This document shows, in pieces, positions 61,541 to 64,000 of a stretch of DNA of 64,000 nt. Every line of letters begins with the position of its first letter. Position 1 is the first letter of the stretch. The position numbers and the translations under genes were made by a program. Source of the stretch: Sphingopyxis sp. JAI128. GTDB lineage: Bacteria; Pseudomonadota; Alphaproteobacteria; Sphingomonadales; Sphingomonadaceae. The notes under the pieces are model-generated. The model was not told the DNA's origin. It searched no databases and saw only the letters and a program-made list of their open reading frames with translations. Location: NCBI RefSeq assembly GCF_014207235.1, contig NZ_JACHDA010000001.1, positions 62,001 through 126,000 on the forward strand. The letters are read 5' to 3'.

Positions 61541-64000
61541 TGACCGACGACGCTGCCTTCGATGCCGAACAGGCCGCGCCGGCGCCAAGCCGATCGTGGC
61601 CGCGCACGACCTTGCGCTGGATCGGGTTGGCGCTGCTCGGGTTGATATTGCTTTTCGCCCTGTTTCTCATCGGGCTCAATAGCGACGCCGGACGCCGTTT
61701 CGTCGTCACCCAGATCGAGAAATATGAATTCGAAAACGGGATGAAGATCGGGATCGGCCGGCTCGATGGATCGCTCTATGGCGAGATGGTCATCCGGAAT
61801 TTTACGCTGTCCGACCCAAAGGGCGTCTTACTCGCCTCGCCCGAAGTGCGGGTCGACTGGCGGCCGATTCGCTATCTTGCGAACCATGTGGATATCCGAT
61901 CGGCCACCGCCGCGACGATGACGATGCGTAAATTGCCCGAATTCAAGCCGGTTCCCGACACCGGCGAGCCCTTGCTTCCCGATCTCGATATCGACGTCGG
62001 GCTGCTGCGGATCGACCGCTTTGTCTTCGAACCCGCCGTTGCGGGCGAACGCCAGGTGGCGACGCTCAACGGCAAGGTCGCGATCGCCGACCGCCGGGCG
62101 CAAGTGACCGCAAACGCCGCGACGCTCAGCGGCGGCGGCGGACAGGGCGACAGGCTGAAATTGCTGCTCGACGCGGTGCCCGATCAGAACCGGCTGGCCG
62201 TGACGCTCGATGTTTCGGCACCCAAGGACGGTGTGCTCGCCGCGATGGGCGGCTTCGAAGAAACGCTGACCGCGAAGCTCGACGGGCGCGGCGACTGGAA
62301 GACCTGGAACGGCAATCTGACCGCGAACCTCGGCGCCGCGCCGCTCGCGCGCGTTGCGTTGACGGCGCGCCACGGCACCTTCGCGGCAAAGGGAAGCGCC
62401 CAGGCGTCGCGACTGTTCGCCGAAGGACCGGCAGCGGAGATATTGGGCGGCGAAACGGCGATCGACCTGACCGCGCGGCTCGACAAGCGCAAGGCGGCGG
62501 TCGACGGACGCCTGTCGTCGGACACCGCCGAGCTTGGTATAAGCGGCGGCATCGACCTTGGCACCAATCGCTACGAGAGCCTGCAACTAGCGGTCAATAT
62601 ATTGCGGTCGGGCGCGATTGCGCCGGCGGTGAGGGCGAACGGCCTTCGCGCGACCGCTACGCTCGACGGAGAGTTCGCGTTGCCGACGGTCGATTATCGG
62701 GCGAATGCGAACAGCCTCGCGGTCAACGATATCGTCGTCGAGGGACTGAGCCTTGCCGGCAAGGCGCGCGTTGATGCCGACCAGATCGCCATTCCGGTCG
62801 CGGGCCGCGCCGCGCGAATTCGCGGCCTTGACGCCGTTGCTGGCGGCACGCTCGTTCAGGTCCGGCTCGACGGTGACCTGGCCTATAGCGACGGGCGCAT
62901 CCTCAGCGATAATCTGCGCCTTCGTTCGCCGCGTATCGACGCCAAGGCGATTCTTGTCGCCGACCTCAACAAGGGTTTCTACACCGGGGCGATCGACGGA
63001 CGGATCAACGATTATCGCATCGAAAGCGTCGGCATTTTCGATATCGACACCGATGCCGATCTCAAGACCGCGCCGCGCGGCGGGTTCGAAATCGCCGGCC
63101 GAGTCCGGGCACGATCGACACGGTTGTTCAATTCGGGAGTGCGCGACTTCCTCGGCGGCAACGCCACGGCATCGAGTGACGTGCGCTATGGCACCGACGG
63201 TCTCGTCCGTTTCGCCAACCTCCGCCTCTCCGCCCCGCGCCTGCGGATTACCGGCGGGCAGGGGAGCTATACGCCGAACGGGCAGATCCGGCTGACGGCG
63301 CGCGCCCACTCGACCGACTATGGTCCGGTCGGTGTCCAGGTGGCCGGCACAATCAGCGATCCCAACGCGGTCGTGACCGCCGAACGCCCGGGGCTCGGCA
63401 TCGGCCTTGCCAAGCTTGTGGCGCGCATCAACGGCGCGCCGGACGGCTATCGCCTCGCCGCGACGGGCGAGACGGACTATGGTCCCCTGTCGGCCGATGT
63501 CCTTTTGCTCACGGCGAAAGGTCCGCTGACGATCGATGTCGAACGCGGCGACCTGTCGGGCATCGGCTTCAAGGGGCGATTGGTGCAAAGCGATGTGGGG
63601 CCGTTCGTCGGGCGGCTCGACGCATCGGGGCAGGGACTGGGCGGTCTCGTCCGCCTGAGCGCGGCGGGTCAATATCAGGCCGCCGCGATCAACGTCCGCG
63701 CAAACAATGTCGTGCTGCCCGGCGCGGCGCAGCTTTCGGTCGGTTCGGCGATCGTCGATGCCGACGTCACGCTGTACGACAATCCGCACGTCGTTGCCGA
63801 CATTCAGATTGCGCAGACGCGCATCCGCGAATTCGATATCGCCGTCGGCAGGGTCAAGATCGACTATCGCGACGGCAGCGGCCGCGCGCAGGCGCTGGTC
63901 GAAGGGACCAGTGGTGTGCCGTTCCGCGTTGCCGCCAATGCCGACCTGAAACCCGACTTGTGGCGCGCATCGGTGCAGGGCCGGGCAACGGGCATTAATT
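61540..64000 (+). CDS. tamB: TamB-like translocation/assembly protein, N-terminal part
   Basis: 820 codons are in the window and the frame is open at the right edge; family members are usually 1200-1500 residues. One N-terminal transmembrane helix (I-G-L-A-L-L-G-L-I-L-L-F-A-L-F-L-I-G near residues 29-46) anchors it in the inner membrane. The rest is a long repetitive beta-helical (AsmA-like) periplasmic region with short strands and many D/G turns, which forms a lipid-conducting groove between membranes. Start overlaps the tamA stop by one base (TGATG), so the two are coupled. Confidence 0.92.
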   Translation, partial: MTDDAAFDAEQAAPAPSRSWPRTTLRWIGLALLGLILLFALFLIGLNSDAGRRFVVTQIEKYEFENGMKIGIGRLDGSLYGEMVIRNFTLSDPKGVLLASPEVRVDWRPIRYLANHVDIRSATAATMTMRKLPEFKPVPDTGEPLLPDLDIDVGLLRIDRFVFEPAVAGERQVATLNGKVAIADRRAQVTANAATLSGGGGQGDRLKLLLDAVPDQNRLAVTLDVSAPKDGVLAAMGGFEETLTAKLDGRGDWKTWNGNLTANLGAAPLARVALTARHGTFAAKGSAQASRLFAEGPAAEILGGETAIDLTARLDKRKAAVDGRLSSDTAELGISGGIDLGTNRYESLQLAVNILRSGAIAPAVRANGLRATATLDGEFALPTVDYRANANSLAVNDIVVEGLSLAGKARVDADQIAIPVAGRAARIRGLDAVAGGTLVQVRLDGDLAYSDGRILSDNLRLRSPRIDAKAILVADLNKGFYTGAIDGRINDYRIESVGIFDIDTDADLKTAPRGGFEIAGRVRARSTRLFNSGVRDFLGGNATASSDVRYGTDGLVRFANLRLSAPRLRITGGQGSYTPNGQIRLTARAHSTDYGPVGVQVAGTISDPNAVVTAERPGLGIGLAKLVARINGAPDGYRLAATGETDYGPLSADVLLLTAKGPLTIDVERGDLSGIGFKGRLVQSDVGPFVGRLDASGQGLGGLVRLSAAGQYQAAAINVRANNVVLPGAAQLSVGSAIVDADVTLYDNPHVVADIQIAQTRIREFDIAVGRVKIDYRDGSGRAQALVEGTSGVPFRVAANADLKPDLWRASVQGRATGIN

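Overview
The window looks like a chromosomal segment from a GC-rich alphaproteobacterium of the order Sphingomonadales, probably Sphingopyxis or a close relative. This is inferred from the overall codon use and from gene order such as HTH/DUF4115 - ybgF(cpoB) - tilS - ftsH and hslV-hslU, plus a CDC48-type ATPase and a sphingomonad-like exopolysaccharide locus. There is no rRNA, CRISPR array, prophage or intact insertion sequence. Two tRNA genes are present: Ser-GGA on the minus strand and Thr-GGT on the plus strand.

Region 1 (1-14162) opens with the end of a PAP2 phosphatase and a secreted amidohydrolase. It continues as a CoA-thioester catabolic island: five acyl-CoA dehydrogenase genes (two of them in head-to-tail pairs that suggest heteromeric enzymes), an enoyl-CoA hydratase-like protein, a CaiB-type CoA-transferase, a thiolase, an SDR dehydrogenase, an NMO-type flavoprotein, and a fusion of a degenerate alpha/beta-hydrolase with a flavin reductase. 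Two nearly identical 21-bp palindromic operator candidates (10620-10640 and 11907-11927) tie the island together as a regulon. The substrate cannot be read from the sequence. The enzyme set resembles catabolism of cyclic, branched or steroid-like acids more than plain fatty acid oxidation.

Region 2 (14163-31535) is mostly housekeeping. It carries tag, a YciI-like protein with its TetR regulator and twin operator palindromes, the tRNAs, a cyclophilin, a small DUF1905 protein, a 42-residue basic protein, a LysR regulator divergent from a double-AAA CDC48/p97 homologue, an MFS transporter, a phospholipid methyltransferase-like gene convergent with a phospholipase D-type synthase, rpoZ with a clear terminator, a DUF3800 protein, two small exported proteins, and the ftsH-tilS-cpoB-HTH block.

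Region 3 (31536-64000) begins with hslUV and then becomes a large polysaccharide locus. The locus has manA-like, wecC and wecB genes, a PPP-type phosphatase, an O-antigen ligase/polymerase, Wza, a Wzc-type tyrosine autokinase, an unknown exported protein, three glycosyltransferases, Wzx, an AT-rich Wzy, two methyltransferases, a TviB-type dehydrogenase, a UDP-glucuronate 4-epimerase, a polyprenyl-phosphate sugar transferase and UDP-glucose dehydrogenase, with selO embedded. Together these predict a Wzx/Wzy-dependent acidic polysaccharide built on uronic and aminouronic acids. The window ends in tamA-tamB, with tamB running off the end.
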